A program made the translations under genes and the position numbers. From contig NYMS01000007.1 in NCBI GenBank assembly GCA_002529455.1, forward strand, positions 1 to 64,000: DNA of 64,000 nt, read 5' to 3'. The notes beneath the pieces were generated by a model. The model was given only the letters and a program-made list of their open reading frames with translations. It did no database searches and was not told the DNA's origin. This DNA comes from Glycomyces fuscus. GTDB lineage: Bacteria; Actinomycetota; Actinomycetes; Streptosporangiales; Streptosporangiaceae. The first letter of the stretch is position 1; each line of letters starts with the position of its first letter. Shown in pieces: positions 16,064 to 24,703 of the stretch.

Positions 16064-17572
16064 TCAGTCCCGCGTCCGCCAGGCGGCCAGCAGCCGCTCC
16101 AGGGCGTCGGGCTCGACGCGCTCGCGCGCGAACGGGGCCTGGTAACGGGCCCCGGCGCTCCGGGGAGCCCGGCGGGGGCGGGACGCGGAAGCGGGCGCGG
16201 GCCGCCCCTCCCGCGCCTCCGGCACACCTTCCCGCGCGAGGGGCGCCTGGTAGCGCGCGCCGCGCGGCGCGGGTCCGCGCCTCCCGCGCGGGCGGTGCGG
16301 AACCGGCGCCGGGGCGCGCTCCCGCACCGGCTCGGCGGGCTCGGCGCGCTCCCCCGTGGCGGTGAACCGCACCGGCAGCTCCTCCAGGCCGTGCACGGCG
16401 GGGGACGCGCGCCAGCGCAGTTCCCCGGGCTCGACGGCCAGGGCCATGCCGCGCAGCCGGTCCAGGGCGGTGTCGATGGCGGTGCGCGCCAGTTCGCGGG
16501 TGAGGCCGGCGGCGGGGCAGCGGTGCGCGCCCGCGCCCCACGCCAGGTGGGAGCGGTCGCCCGCCCGGGCCATCGCGTCGTCGCCGCGGGCCACGGACGG
16601 ATCGGTGTGCGCGGAGGCGAACCCGAACAGCAGCGGCTCGCCCCTGCGGACGCGGGCCCCGGAGAAGCGCAGGTCGGCCACCGGGTAGCGCCCGGCGAGC
16701 ATCCGGATCGGGGAGTCGGTCCACATCACGTAGTCGACGAAGTCCTCGGGGGTGAGGGTGCCGCCCAGGTAGGCGGTCCACACGCCCGGGTCCTCCAGCA
16801 GCCGGAGCAGGGCGTTGCCGATGAGGTGGGTGGTGGGCTCGTGCCCCGCCTCCCACAGCAGCGTCAGCGCCCCGACCGCCTCCTCGTCGGTGAGCGCGGA
16901 GGGGTGGGCGAGCAGCCAACTGGCCACGTCCTCCCCGGGGTCGGCGCGCTTGCGGGCGACCAGGCCCGCGAAGTAGGAGCGGACCGCGGGGGCGGCGGGG
17001 CCGGCCCGGTCGGGTTCGCCGCCCCACAGCCGCAGGGCCAGGTCGGCCAGCAGACGGCCGTAGTCGTCGGGCAGGCCGAAGAGCTCGTTGAGGACCAGGG
17101 CGGGCAACGGGGCGGCGAACCCGCCGATGAGGTCGGCGGCGCCGTCGGCCGCGACCCGGCCGAGCAGGTGCGCGGCGGCGCGTTCGACGACGGGGACCAG
17201 CCGGGGCGTGCCCACCCTGGCCAGGGTGTCGACGACGGCCGCGCGCAGCCGCCGGTGCTCCTCCCCGTCGCGGGCCAGGGCCGCGCTGGGGGCGGGCGGG
17301 GCTCCACCGGCGCCCCACGGGCGCGGGTCGGCGGAGAAGAGGGTCTGGTCGCGCAGCGCCTGGAGGTTCTCCTTGTAGCCGAGCAGGAGCCATCCGGGCA
17401 CGCCCGGGCCGACCTCGACCGGGACCAGGCCGCCGTGGCGGTCGCGCAGCGCGCCCCAGGACGTGTCGGCACCGGAGCGCCCGTGCGGGGGGAGGGCGAC
17501 CGGGCAGCGCGGTCCTCCCTCCCCCGCGGGCGGGGGGTCGTCTCGGCCGTCGGCCCCGGTTCCCTGACGCAT
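16064..17572 (-). CDS. Cytochrome P450, CYP157-like, lacking the EXXR motif
   Basis: Soluble bacterial P450 of 502 residues. The I-helix is LLWEAGHEPTTHLIGNALL and the heme loop is WGAGAHRCPAAGLTREL with the cysteine ligand. In the K-helix, where nearly all P450s have EXXR, this protein reads VDYVMWTDSPIR; alignment on the DSPI segment puts Tyr and Trp at the Glu and Arg positions. Streptomyces CYP157 enzymes are known to lack EXXR in the same way (EQSLW in CYP157C1). The C-terminus extends about 100 residues beyond the P450 fold and is rich in Pro/Arg/Ala, with two copies of GARYQAPxARE (near residues 438 and 474). ATG 17572 has GAGGAG upstream. No conservon genes are adjacent. Confidence 0.87.
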   Translation of the reverse strand: MRQGTGADGRDDPPPAGEGGPRCPVALPPHGRSGADTSWGALRDRHGGLVPVEVGPGVPGWLLLGYKENLQALRDQTLFSADPRPWGAGGAPPAPSAALARDGEEHRRLRAAVVDTLARVGTPRLVPVVERAAAHLLGRVAADGAADLIGGFAAPLPALVLNELFGLPDDYGRLLADLALRLWGGEPDRAGPAAPAVRSYFAGLVARKRADPGEDVASWLLAHPSALTDEEAVGALTLLWEAGHEPTTHLIGNALLRLLEDPGVWTAYLGGTLTPEDFVDYVMWTDSPIRMLAGRYPVADLRFSGARVRRGEPLLFGFASAHTDPSVARGDDAMARAGDRSHLAWGAGAHRCPAAGLTRELARTAIDTALDRLRGMALAVEPGELRWRASPAVHGLEELPVRFTATGERAEPAEPVRERAPAPVPHRPRGRRGPAPRGARYQAPLAREGVPEAREGRPAPASASRPRRAPRSAGARYQAPFARERVEPDALERLLAAWRTRD

Positions 17573-17891
17573 GGAGACTCCTCAGTGGCTGCGGATGCGA
17601 GGCGACGGTACGCGCCCCGTGTTTCCGCCGTGCTTCGGACGGGAAAGATCCGCCTTTCCGGTCGGGGCACCCGGTGCCAAGGAGGGTCAGAACGGAACCA
17701 CCCGTCACGGCGCCCGGAGGGGCCGGTGCCGCCGCACCGGTGCCGTTCGCGCCCCTTTCCGCCCGGCCCTCCGACGCCCGGCCGGGGGTGTCCCCCGTCA
17801 CCGCCCTCCGGGCCTCGCGCCCGCCCGCCGCGGACACGCCGGTCGGTAGGATGGCCTGCTGGTCTCACACCACCGCCGAACGGAGTGCCAC
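17573..17891. other. Divergent intergenic region between P450 and DUF2786 genes
   Basis: These 319 bp hold the start regions of two divergent genes. The clearest element is an inverted repeat GGAAAG-N6-CTTTCC at 17642-17659, a plausible operator. No convincing ORF or -35/-10 pair was found. Confidence 0.4.
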
Positions 17892-19214
17892 GTGGGGAAG
17901 AAGGGTCGCGGCCGACAGCGCGGCGACGGTCGCCGGACGGCCGGGCGGGCCGCCGAGCCCTGGGCCGGCCCCGCGCCCGGGGACTCCCCCGGCCGGGTGG
18001 TCTCGGAGGCGGTCGACGCGCTGGTGCTCGGCCGGGAGGGCGGCGGCGTGGACCTGGCCGCGGCGCGGCTGGCCGACGCCGAGGACCCGGCGTGGGCCGA
18101 GGCGGCGGACCGCGCCGTCCGCGACGCCCTGCTGGCGGGGACGGCCTCGGCGTGGGCGCGCGGGTGGCAGCCCGCCGAGACGGTCCGCCAGGCGGGCCGC
18201 GTGCTGGACCCGGTGGCGGCGGCGTTGTGCGCCGACGCGGCGGCGGCCGACCTCGACCGCCACTCCCCCGCCGCGGTGGACCCCCGCTGGGCCGCGCAGG
18301 TGCGCGAGCTGGGGGCCTCCCCGTCCTGGGGCGGGGCCGGGGACTACCTGGCGCACGCGTGTGCCGAGCACGGACTGCTGCGCTTCGAGGCGGTGGAGAC
18401 GGTGCTGCGGCTGCTGGCCGCGCTGCGCGTACTGCCGCCGGTGCACCGCCTGTGCCCTCCGCCGGGGGAGTTCCGGCCGCGGCCGGAGGGGGCCGGGCGG
18501 ACCGCGGAGCCCGTGGACCAGGGCAAGCTGGCCCGCGTGCGCGCGCTGCTGGCCAAGGCCGAGTCCACGGAGTTCCCCAGTGAGGCGGAGGCGCTGAGCG
18601 CCCGCGCGCAGGAGCTGATGGCCCGGCACAGCATCGACCGCGCCCTGCTGGCCGAGGAGCCCGGGCGGGCCTCGGAGGCGGCCTCGGGGCGGCGGCTGCC
18701 GGTGGACGCCCCCTACGACGAGCACAAGGCGGTGCTGCTGCACGAGGTCGCCGAGGCCAACCACTGCCGGGCCGTGTGGGACCGGGAACTGGGGCTGTGC
18801 ACGGTGATGGGCTTTCCGGGGGACGTGGAGGCGGTGGACCTGATGTTCACCTCGCTCCTGGTGCAGGCCGAGACGGCGATGCGCGCCAGCGGTTCGGTGC
18901 GCGACAGGTCCGGCAGGGCGGCGGGGAAGGCCTTCCGCGCCTCGTTCATGTCCGCGTTCGCGGTGCGGGTGGGCGAGCGCCTGGTGGAGTCGGCGCGCGC
19001 CGCCGAGGAGGCAGCCGCGGCCGAGACCGGGACGGACCTGGTGCCGGTGTTCGCCGCGCGCGAGCGCGAGGTGGAGGCGGCCGTGGCCGAGGCCTTCGGG
19101 GAGCTGACCTACTCCCGGGTACGTGGGCCCGCCAGCGAGGACGGCTGGTACGAGGGCCTGGCGGCGGCCGACGCCGCGTCCCTGGGCGCCCACCGCCGCG
19201 TCGCGGACCGCTGA
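17892..19214 (+). CDS. DUF2786 domain protein
   Basis: A 440-residue protein of unknown function. It starts with a very basic tail (GKKGRGRQRGDGRR) suited to nucleic acid binding. The DUF2786 domain lies at about residues 205-245 (KLARVRALLAKAESTEFPSEAEALSARAQELMARHSID). A C-terminal region follows with conserved-looking HKAVLLHEVAEANHCRAVW and SGRAAGKAFRASFMSAFAVRVGERL. GTG 17892 is the start. It is followed 143 bp later, in the same direction, by RNA ligase and HD-kinase genes, so a role in RNA metabolism is a reasonable guess. The gap contains the 14-bp palindrome GGACCGGCCGGTCC, so a separate promoter is possible. Confidence 0.8.
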   Translation: MGKKGRGRQRGDGRRTAGRAAEPWAGPAPGDSPGRVVSEAVDALVLGREGGGVDLAAARLADAEDPAWAEAADRAVRDALLAGTASAWARGWQPAETVRQAGRVLDPVAAALCADAAAADLDRHSPAAVDPRWAAQVRELGASPSWGGAGDYLAHACAEHGLLRFEAVETVLRLLAALRVLPPVHRLCPPPGEFRPRPEGAGRTAEPVDQGKLARVRALLAKAESTEFPSEAEALSARAQELMARHSIDRALLAEEPGRASEAASGRRLPVDAPYDEHKAVLLHEVAEANHCRAVWDRELGLCTVMGFPGDVEAVDLMFTSLLVQAETAMRASGSVRDRSGRAAGKAFRASFMSAFAVRVGERLVESARAAEEAAAAETGTDLVPVFAAREREVEAAVAEAFGELTYSRVRGPASEDGWYEGLAAADAASLGAHRRVADR

Positions 19215-19357
19215 GGCGGCGGGAGGTCCGCGCCGCCGGACGGCCGGGGCGAAGGACCGGCCGGTCCTCCCGGGTGGCCGGACGGTTGACCCGGCCGGGC
19301 GGCCGAGGCGGGAAAACCGGTGGCCGCGCGGCCGGACGAACCGGTACAACCGTGGCC

Positions 19358-20143
19358 ATGCGCAAGTACCCGCGGACCCGGCACATCCGGGGCTCCCGCC
19401 TCCAGAGGGGCGACCACGACCTGGCCGACGTGCCCTTCTCCGCGCTGGCCGGACGGCACCTGGTGGTGGAGGAGAAGCTCGACGGCGCCAACGCCGGGAT
19501 CAGCTTCGGCCCCGGCGGCGAGCTGCGCCTGCAGAGCCGGGGCCACTACCTCACGGGCGGTCCCCGCGAGCGGCACTTCGCCCCCTTCAAGGCCTGGGCG
19601 GCGACCGTGGCGCCGCTGCTGCGGCCGCGCCTGGGCGGGCGGTACGTGCTGTACGGGGAGTGGCTGCACGCCAAGCACACCGTGTTCTACGACGCGCTGC
19701 CGCACCTGTTCTGCGAGTTCGACGTCCTGGACACCCGCGAGGACGTGTTCCTGTCCACGCCGCGGCGCCGGGAGCTGCTGGAGGGCGCCCCGGTGGTGCC
19801 GGTGCCCGTGCTCCACACCGGCCCGCTGGAGCGGCTGGAGGACTTGACCCGCCTGGTGGGCCCCTCCACCTGCCGCACCCCCGGCTGGCGCGGGGCCCTG
19901 GCGGAGGCGGCGGGGGCCGCGGGCGCCGACCCCGACCGGGCCCTGGCCGAGAGCGACGGCTCCGACCTCATGGAGGGGCTCTACGTCAAGGTCGAGGAGG
20001 GCGGCCGCACCGTGGACCGGTACAAGTGGGTGCGGCCGGGGTTCACCTCCGCCGTCCTGGACTCGGGCACGCACTGGCTGGACCGGCCGCTGATCGCGAA
20101 CGGGCTGGCCGATCCGGAGGTGCTCTATGCGGGTGTTCGCTGA
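19358..20143 (+). CDS. RNA ligase family protein (Rnl2-type nucleotidyltransferase)
   Basis: ATP-dependent polynucleotide ligase, 261 residues, predicted to seal 3'-OH/5'-phosphate breaks in RNA. All core nucleotidyltransferase motifs are present in order: motif I EEKLDGAN (adenylated Lys40), Ia SRG (Arg59), III YGEWLHAKH (Glu99), IIIa FCEFDVLD, IV MEGLYVKVE (Glu204-Lys209) and V RYKWVRP (Lys221). There is no OB-fold-sized C-terminal domain, so it is a minimal ligase. ATG 19358 is the first in-frame start beyond the intergenic region. The next gene starts inside it (17-bp overlap) and encodes end-healing domains, making a healing-and-sealing pair. Confidence 0.88.
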   Translation: MRKYPRTRHIRGSRLQRGDHDLADVPFSALAGRHLVVEEKLDGANAGISFGPGGELRLQSRGHYLTGGPRERHFAPFKAWAATVAPLLRPRLGGRYVLYGEWLHAKHTVFYDALPHLFCEFDVLDTREDVFLSTPRRRELLEGAPVVPVPVLHTGPLERLEDLTRLVGPSTCRTPGWRGALAEAAGAAGADPDRALAESDGSDLMEGLYVKVEEGGRTVDRYKWVRPGFTSAVLDSGTHWLDRPLIANGLADPEVLYAGVR

Positions 20144-21281
20144 ACTGTGCCCGGCGCCGCCGCGCTGGGACCTGGACTGGGCGCTGGTGCGGGAGGCCCT
20201 GCCGTGGGTGCGCGACCTGGCCGGGGTGGAGCAGGACCCGGTGCACCACGCCGAGGGGGACGTGGAGACGCACACCCGGATGGCGTGCGAGGCGCTGGCC
20301 GGCCTGCCCGCGTGGCGGTCCCGTCCGGCCGGGGAGCGGGTGCGGCTGTTCGCCGCGGTGCTGCTGCACGACGTCGCCAAACCGCTGTGCACCCGCCGGG
20401 AGGAGGACGGCCGGGTCACCGCGCACGGCCACTCGCGGCGCGGCGACCTCCTGGCGCGGCGGCTGCTGTGGGAGGCCGCGGCGGAACCCGGGGCCTCGGC
20501 CCCGCCGCTGGAGGCGGTGGAGTGGCGCGAGCACGTGGCGGCCCTGGTGCGCCACCACCAGGTGCCGTTCTGGGCACTGGAGCGGCCGGACCTGCGCCGC
20601 ATCGCGTTCCGGGTGAGCCTGGTGGCGCGCAACGACGACCTGGTGCTGCTGGCCACCGCCGACATCCTGGGCCGCCGCTGCGGTGACACCGCGGAGGTCC
20701 TGGAGAACATCGGCCTGTACGACGAGTACTGCCGGGAGCAGCGCTGCCTGGACCGCCCTCGCGCGTTCCCCTCCGACCACGCCCGGTTCTGGTTCTTCCG
20801 CAAGCCCGACCGCGACCCGGACTACGCCGCCCACGACGACACCCGGATGACGGTGACCGTCATGTCGGGGCTGCCGGGCTCGGGCAAGGACACCTGGATC
20901 GCGCGCGAGCGGCCGGGTGTGCCGGTGGTGAGCCTGGACGCGCTGCGCGCCGAGCTGGGCGTGCGCCCGACCGCCGACCAGCGGCCGGTGGCGGCGGCCG
21001 CCCACGGGCGCGCCCGGGAGCACCTGCGCGCGGGGCGGTCGTTCGTGTGGAACGCCACCAACGTCTCGCGGTCGCTGCGCGACCAGTGCGTGGACCTGGC
21101 GGCAGCCTACCGGGCGCGCGTGGAGATCGTCTCCGTCGAGGCCCCGCCCCGGGTGCTGCGCGCCCGCCTGGACCGCAGGAGGGCGCCGGTCCCGGCCGCC
21201 GCCGTGGAGCGCCTGGTGCGGCGCTGGGAGTGCCCGGACCCGACCGAGGCGCACCGGCTCGTCCGGTGGGCCGGCGCCTGA
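20127..21281 (+). CDS. HD phosphohydrolase-polynucleotide kinase fusion (HD-Pnk-like)
   Basis: Predicted RNA end-healing enzyme, 384 residues. The N-terminal HD domain has HHAEGDVETHTR (about 40-51), HD at 81-82 in LLHDVAKP, and HGHSRRGD and RHHQ as further metal-binding candidates. The C-terminal domain is a P-loop kinase with GLPGSGKDTW at about 248, VVSLDALR, FVWNATNVSRSLR and an arginine lid (RARLDRRRAPVP). The architecture matches HD-Pnk enzymes, in which HD removes 2',3'-phosphate ends and the kinase phosphorylates 5'-OH ends. It overlaps the RNA ligase gene by 17 bp, so the two are translated together. The operon ends at the hairpin at 21340. Confidence 0.87.
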   Translation: MRVFAELCPAPPRWDLDWALVREALPWVRDLAGVEQDPVHHAEGDVETHTRMACEALAGLPAWRSRPAGERVRLFAAVLLHDVAKPLCTRREEDGRVTAHGHSRRGDLLARRLLWEAAAEPGASAPPLEAVEWREHVAALVRHHQVPFWALERPDLRRIAFRVSLVARNDDLVLLATADILGRRCGDTAEVLENIGLYDEYCREQRCLDRPRAFPSDHARFWFFRKPDRDPDYAAHDDTRMTVTVMSGLPGSGKDTWIARERPGVPVVSLDALRAELGVRPTADQRPVAAAAHGRAREHLRAGRSFVWNATNVSRSLRDQCVDLAAAYRARVEIVSVEAPPRVLRARLDRRRAPVPAAAVERLVRRWECPDPTEAHRLVRWAGA

Positions 21282-21339
21282 CCCCGCGGCGGACCGGCGC
21301 TTCGGCACGCGGGGGCGGCCCCTCCCCCCGCTTCGAGCG

Positions 21340-21360
21340 GCTCCCGGCCGGGCCGGGAGC
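21340..21360 (+). terminator. Terminator of the RNA-repair operon
   Basis: GCTCCCGGCC and GGCCGGGAGC pair over 10 bp around a single G (effective loop about 5), 58 bp after the HD-kinase stop, and are followed by GATTTCGGCGTTTT, one of the few T-rich tails in the window. Confidence 0.65.
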
Positions 21361-21441
21361 GATTTCGGCGTTTTCCCGCGCGGGCCCGTGCGCCGCGGTT
21401 AGCCTGATGCCGTTTCAGCGACTCGCGGCACCTTGGGTGAT

Positions 21442-23010
21442 ATGGCAATGACCGAGCGCATCTACTCCGCCGTGCACGCGTGCCTGGACTGGGCCGCAAC
21501 GGTCGAACCGCGGCCCGTCCTGGACACCGACAGCCTGCTCTTCCTGCTGAACGCCCACCTGGACGCCGGAGCCCCCGACCCCGGGGACTGGTGCACCGCG
21601 GACGTCCACGACATCGCCCGCACCGTCCGCGACTGGGACCGGGTGCCCGACGACCTCAGGGACACCTGGCTGACCTGGTGCGACTTCCTGGTCGACCAGG
21701 GGCGGCTGCTGTCCGCGGAGAGCCCGCGCCGCCTGCGCGCCGCCATCGCCACGGTCGACCTCGCCCCCGGCGGGCCGCCACCGCGCGGGGACCGGGCCGA
21801 GGGGGCCGTCCTGCCGCTCCTGGACCGGCTCGGCGTCGGCGCGGACGGCGGGCCCGAGGCGCTGCCGACGGTGGTCCCGGCGGATCCCGCCGACCTGGAC
21901 GCCGCGGCGCTCCGGTGCCGTCCCCTGTCCGACGCCGCCCGGCTGGCGGCGTGGGTGGGCGCGGGCAGGCCCCTGTGCGCCGACGAGGAGGACGCCTTCA
22001 CCGCGGACGACACCGCCGGGGCGGCCGCCGCCCTGGGGGTCGCGCCCGGGAGGGTGCCCGCGCTGTTCGCGGTGGCCAGGGACGCGGGCCTGCTGCGCAC
22101 CACCTACACCCGGGTGCTGCCCGGCCGGGCGGCGCGGGCCTGGCTGGACCGTGTGCCGGGGACGGCCGCCGACGCCTGGGCCGACGCACTGCTGACCATG
22201 ACCGACCTGCGCGGGGTCACGGCGTTCCTGCTGCTCACCGACCTGTTCGTGCACGGGGACGCGCGCACGCCCGCCCAGTCGGCGGCGGTGTACGGACCCG
22301 GGATCGCCCCGGCCGGCGAGAGCCCCGGGGAGCACGTCCGCCAGGTGCTGGAGGCCCTGGAGGGCCTCGGCGCGGTCCGCGGGGTCGGCGGCGGCCGGTT
22401 CCGCGTCACCGCGCTCGGCGACCACTTCATGGTGCGCCAGCTGCGCCAGTCGGGGGCCGACGTCGCGGTGGCCCCTCCCCTGCGCGGGATGGACGCCGAG
22501 CGGGTGCTCGCGCTGGTGGAGCGGGGCCGCCCGGTGGACACCGAGGGCCTGCTGGAGCGGTGGGTGGCCGCCCGCGACACCGCGAGCGCGGTGTGCGCCC
22601 TGCTGGAGGCCTGCGACGCCCCCGCCGCCTGGCGCCCGCGGGAGCGGGTGGCCCGGGTGCTCGCCGCCCTGGACGAGGACCTGGGACCGGTCCTGGGGCT
22701 GTACGTGCACCACCCCGTCCTGGGCGGGTGGGCCCGGCGGCTGCGCGGCGGGACCGCCGGGACGCCCACGTCGCACCAGGAGGTCTGGGCGGTGCTGGAC
22801 GACTACGCGATCCTGCTGGAGGAGGGCAGGCCCCTCCCCCTCCGGGACCGGGACAGGTACGCCGGGTGCGCGGAGCGGTTCGCCCGCGCCGTGTGGCTGA
22901 CGGGCCACCCGGCCGCGGACGCCGTGCTGGACCTGCTCGCGGAGGGGGCGCTGGGCGCGCCCCTGGCCGAGGCCGCGCTCCGGGTGCGCCCCGCTCCCGT
23001 CACCCCCTGA
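21442..23010 (+). CDS. Large protein of unknown function
   Basis: A roughly 520-residue soluble protein that I do not recognise. It begins with an aromatic/acidic region (MTERIYSAVHACLDWAATVEPRPVLDTDSLLFLLNAHLDAG), contains several Ala/Leu-rich helical stretches and one segment that looks like a winged helix (ALEGLGAVRGVGGGRFRVTALGDHFMVRQL). No signal peptide or membrane helix. Coding is supported by consistent third-position GC bias along the whole frame. Start is uncertain among TTG 21433, ATG 21442 and ATG 21448, none with a clear ribosome site. It stands as a single gene after the RNA-repair operon terminator and converges on a GNAT gene. Confidence 0.65.
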   Translation: MAMTERIYSAVHACLDWAATVEPRPVLDTDSLLFLLNAHLDAGAPDPGDWCTADVHDIARTVRDWDRVPDDLRDTWLTWCDFLVDQGRLLSAESPRRLRAAIATVDLAPGGPPPRGDRAEGAVLPLLDRLGVGADGGPEALPTVVPADPADLDAAALRCRPLSDAARLAAWVGAGRPLCADEEDAFTADDTAGAAAALGVAPGRVPALFAVARDAGLLRTTYTRVLPGRAARAWLDRVPGTAADAWADALLTMTDLRGVTAFLLLTDLFVHGDARTPAQSAAVYGPGIAPAGESPGEHVRQVLEALEGLGAVRGVGGGRFRVTALGDHFMVRQLRQSGADVAVAPPLRGMDAERVLALVERGRPVDTEGLLERWVAARDTASAVCALLEACDAPAAWRPRERVARVLAALDEDLGPVLGLYVHHPVLGGWARRLRGGTAGTPTSHQEVWAVLDDYAILLEEGRPLPLRDRDRYAGCAERFARAVWLTGHPAADAVLDLLAEGALGAPLAEAALRVRPAPVTP

Positions 23011-23059
23011 GCGGTGCCGCTCCCCCCGGCGCGGGACGGGGGGACACGCGTGCGCGGGC

Positions 23060-23554
23060 TCAGCCCTTGACGACCAGTTGGTAGGCGAGCATCTCGACGC
23101 CGGGCGCCGGGGACCAGTCGCGCTCGGGCACCCGTTGGAAACCCCGGGCGCGGTAGACGTACTGGGCCGAGACCATCTCGGGCAGCGTGGACAGCAGCAG
23201 CCGGGAGACCCCCTCCTCGCGGGCGCGGTCGACGAGCGCGTTCACCAGGTCGCGCCCCACACCGCGCCCCCGCGCCTCGGGGGCGACGGCGAAGGCCCGG
23301 ATCTCGGCCTCGTCGGCGTTGCGGGCGATCTCGCTCTCCGGTGACCAGGGCTCCAACATGACCGTCCCCAGGAGCCGGTCCTCGTCGGCGGCGACCAGGA
23401 TCTCACCGCGGCCGTCCGCCCCCAGGAGCCGGAGCGTCTCGACGTAGGCCGGGTTCACGTCCAGGAGGCCGTCGGCCGTGTAGGCCGTCACGCGCAGCTC
23501 ACTGACGGCGTTCATCTCATCGGGAAGTACTCGACGCACGATCATGGACGTCAT
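23060..23554 (-). CDS. GNAT family N-acetyltransferase
   Basis: Cytosolic acetyltransferase of 164 residues using acetyl-CoA. The core motif is clear: EIRAFAVAPEARGRGVGRDLVNALVDRAREEGVSRLLLST, with the RGRGVG pyrophosphate-binding loop, followed by the family ending AQYVYRARGFQRVPERDW. Substrate cannot be predicted. The start may be ATG 23554 or ATG 23545; no ribosome site decides it. Confidence 0.88.
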   Translation of the reverse strand: MTSMIVRRVLPDEMNAVSELRVTAYTADGLLDVNPAYVETLRLLGADGRGEILVAADEDRLLGTVMLEPWSPESEIARNADEAEIRAFAVAPEARGRGVGRDLVNALVDRAREEGVSRLLLSTLPEMVSAQYVYRARGFQRVPERDWSPAPGVEMLAYQLVVKG

Positions 23555-23645
23555 TCAACATGATGGGAGGGGCCCCCGCCGTTGATCGCCGCACCACCCG
23601 GAGCGTCGAAAACGTCACCGTGAGTGACTCTTTACGGAGGTTTAT

Positions 23646-23675
23646 CCCCCGCTCCGCGAGGCGGCGGAGCGGGGG
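23646..23675 (-). terminator. Terminator downstream of the lipoprotein gene
   Basis: CCCCCGCTCCGC and GCGGAGCGGGGG form a perfect 12-bp stem with a 6-base loop, 19 bp past the lipoprotein stop. On the minus strand it is followed by GGATAAACC, a mildly AT-rich tail. Confidence 0.7.
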
Positions 23676-23694
23676 CGTCGGCGTGTCGGGCGCC

Positions 23695-24531
23695 TCAGGT
23701 GTCCTGGACCGCTCCGCAGTCCCGAGTGCCGTCGTCGCCCTCCAGGTCGTAGGGGTCCTGGGGAACGCCCTTGGGCCGCTCGCCCTCGGGGAACTCGTCG
23801 GGGAAGGCGGGGGTGAAGGTGGGCTGCTCCAGGCAGTGCGCCGGGGCCACGGAGCGCCACCACCCCGGCCACGCCTCCAGGGTGCCCCCACCCAGGTCGT
23901 AGAAGGCGACCTCTCCGTGGTGCGAGGTGACCAGGCGCATCGACACCGGGTCACCGGGCCGCGCGATCGGGTACACGATCGTGTACTCGGTGCGCACCGC
24001 CAGGTAGTCCCAGCCCTGCTCGTCGCGGGCCTCCTCGGCCCGCATCCAGCCGTCGACCTTCACCACGTCGCCGATGGGCTCGGCCGTTCCGGGCGAGAGG
24101 TTGAAGGGGACGTGGCGTGTGTCGCGCTCGGGGTCCTCGTGGTCGAGGCCGTCCAGGTACCACTCCAGCGCCTGTCCCGAGAGCAGCGAGTTGAACTCGC
24201 TGTTGTCCTCGTCGAAGACGGCGTCCTCGTTGAGGTAGACGGCCTCCAGGAGGTCGCGGGCGGTGGCGTAGGCGTGTGCCACCTGCTCCTCGCCGAAGGA
24301 TCCGACGGGCTCGGCCTCGGGGGTCTCGAAGCCCTCTCCGTAGTCCTCGGCGGGACTCCCCGCGAAGGGGGCGTCCCGGTCGACCTGGTCGTAGTCCGGG
24401 ACCTGGACCGGGTTCTGGGCGACGGCGTCCTCGGCGAGCCGGTGCAGGCCCTCCTGGAGGGGGACGCACCCGCTGAGGGCGAGCGCGAGGAGGGGTGCCG
24501 CCCAAAAGGCGGCGTGGGTACGCGGTGACAC
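23695..24531 (-). CDS. Putative lipoprotein of unknown function
   Basis: A 278-residue exported protein. A short basic N-terminus, hydrophobic core and the lipobox LALSGC indicate lipid attachment at Cys22. The mature part is acidic and compact, with DVVKVDGWMRAEEARDEQGWDYLAVRTEYTIVYP and a Trp/Tyr-rich region that looks like a beta-sheet fold similar to NTF2-like secreted actinobacterial proteins; the family is not certain. GTG 24531 has AAAGGA five to eight bases upstream. It is divergent from the next gene across 172 bp that include a somewhat AT-rich stretch (tttgttctctatggtcgata). Confidence 0.75.
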   Translation of the reverse strand: MSPRTHAAFWAAPLLALALSGCVPLQEGLHRLAEDAVAQNPVQVPDYDQVDRDAPFAGSPAEDYGEGFETPEAEPVGSFGEEQVAHAYATARDLLEAVYLNEDAVFDEDNSEFNSLLSGQALEWYLDGLDHEDPERDTRHVPFNLSPGTAEPIGDVVKVDGWMRAEEARDEQGWDYLAVRTEYTIVYPIARPGDPVSMRLVTSHHGEVAFYDLGGGTLEAWPGWWRSVAPAHCLEQPTFTPAFPDEFPEGERPKGVPQDPYDLEGDDGTRDCGAVQDT

Positions 24532-24703
24532 GGGGGATTCCTTTGTTCTCTATGGTCGATAGGCGAACTTCGTTCGGCCCGAGAAGGTGTACCACCCGCG
24601 TCGGACACCCCCGCACGGCGCCTCCCGCCTCCGGCGCGGTTGTCCACAGGCCTCCGGCGAAGGGGCCCGGATCGTGCCACCCTTCTTTCGAGGGGAGGCG
24701 CGC

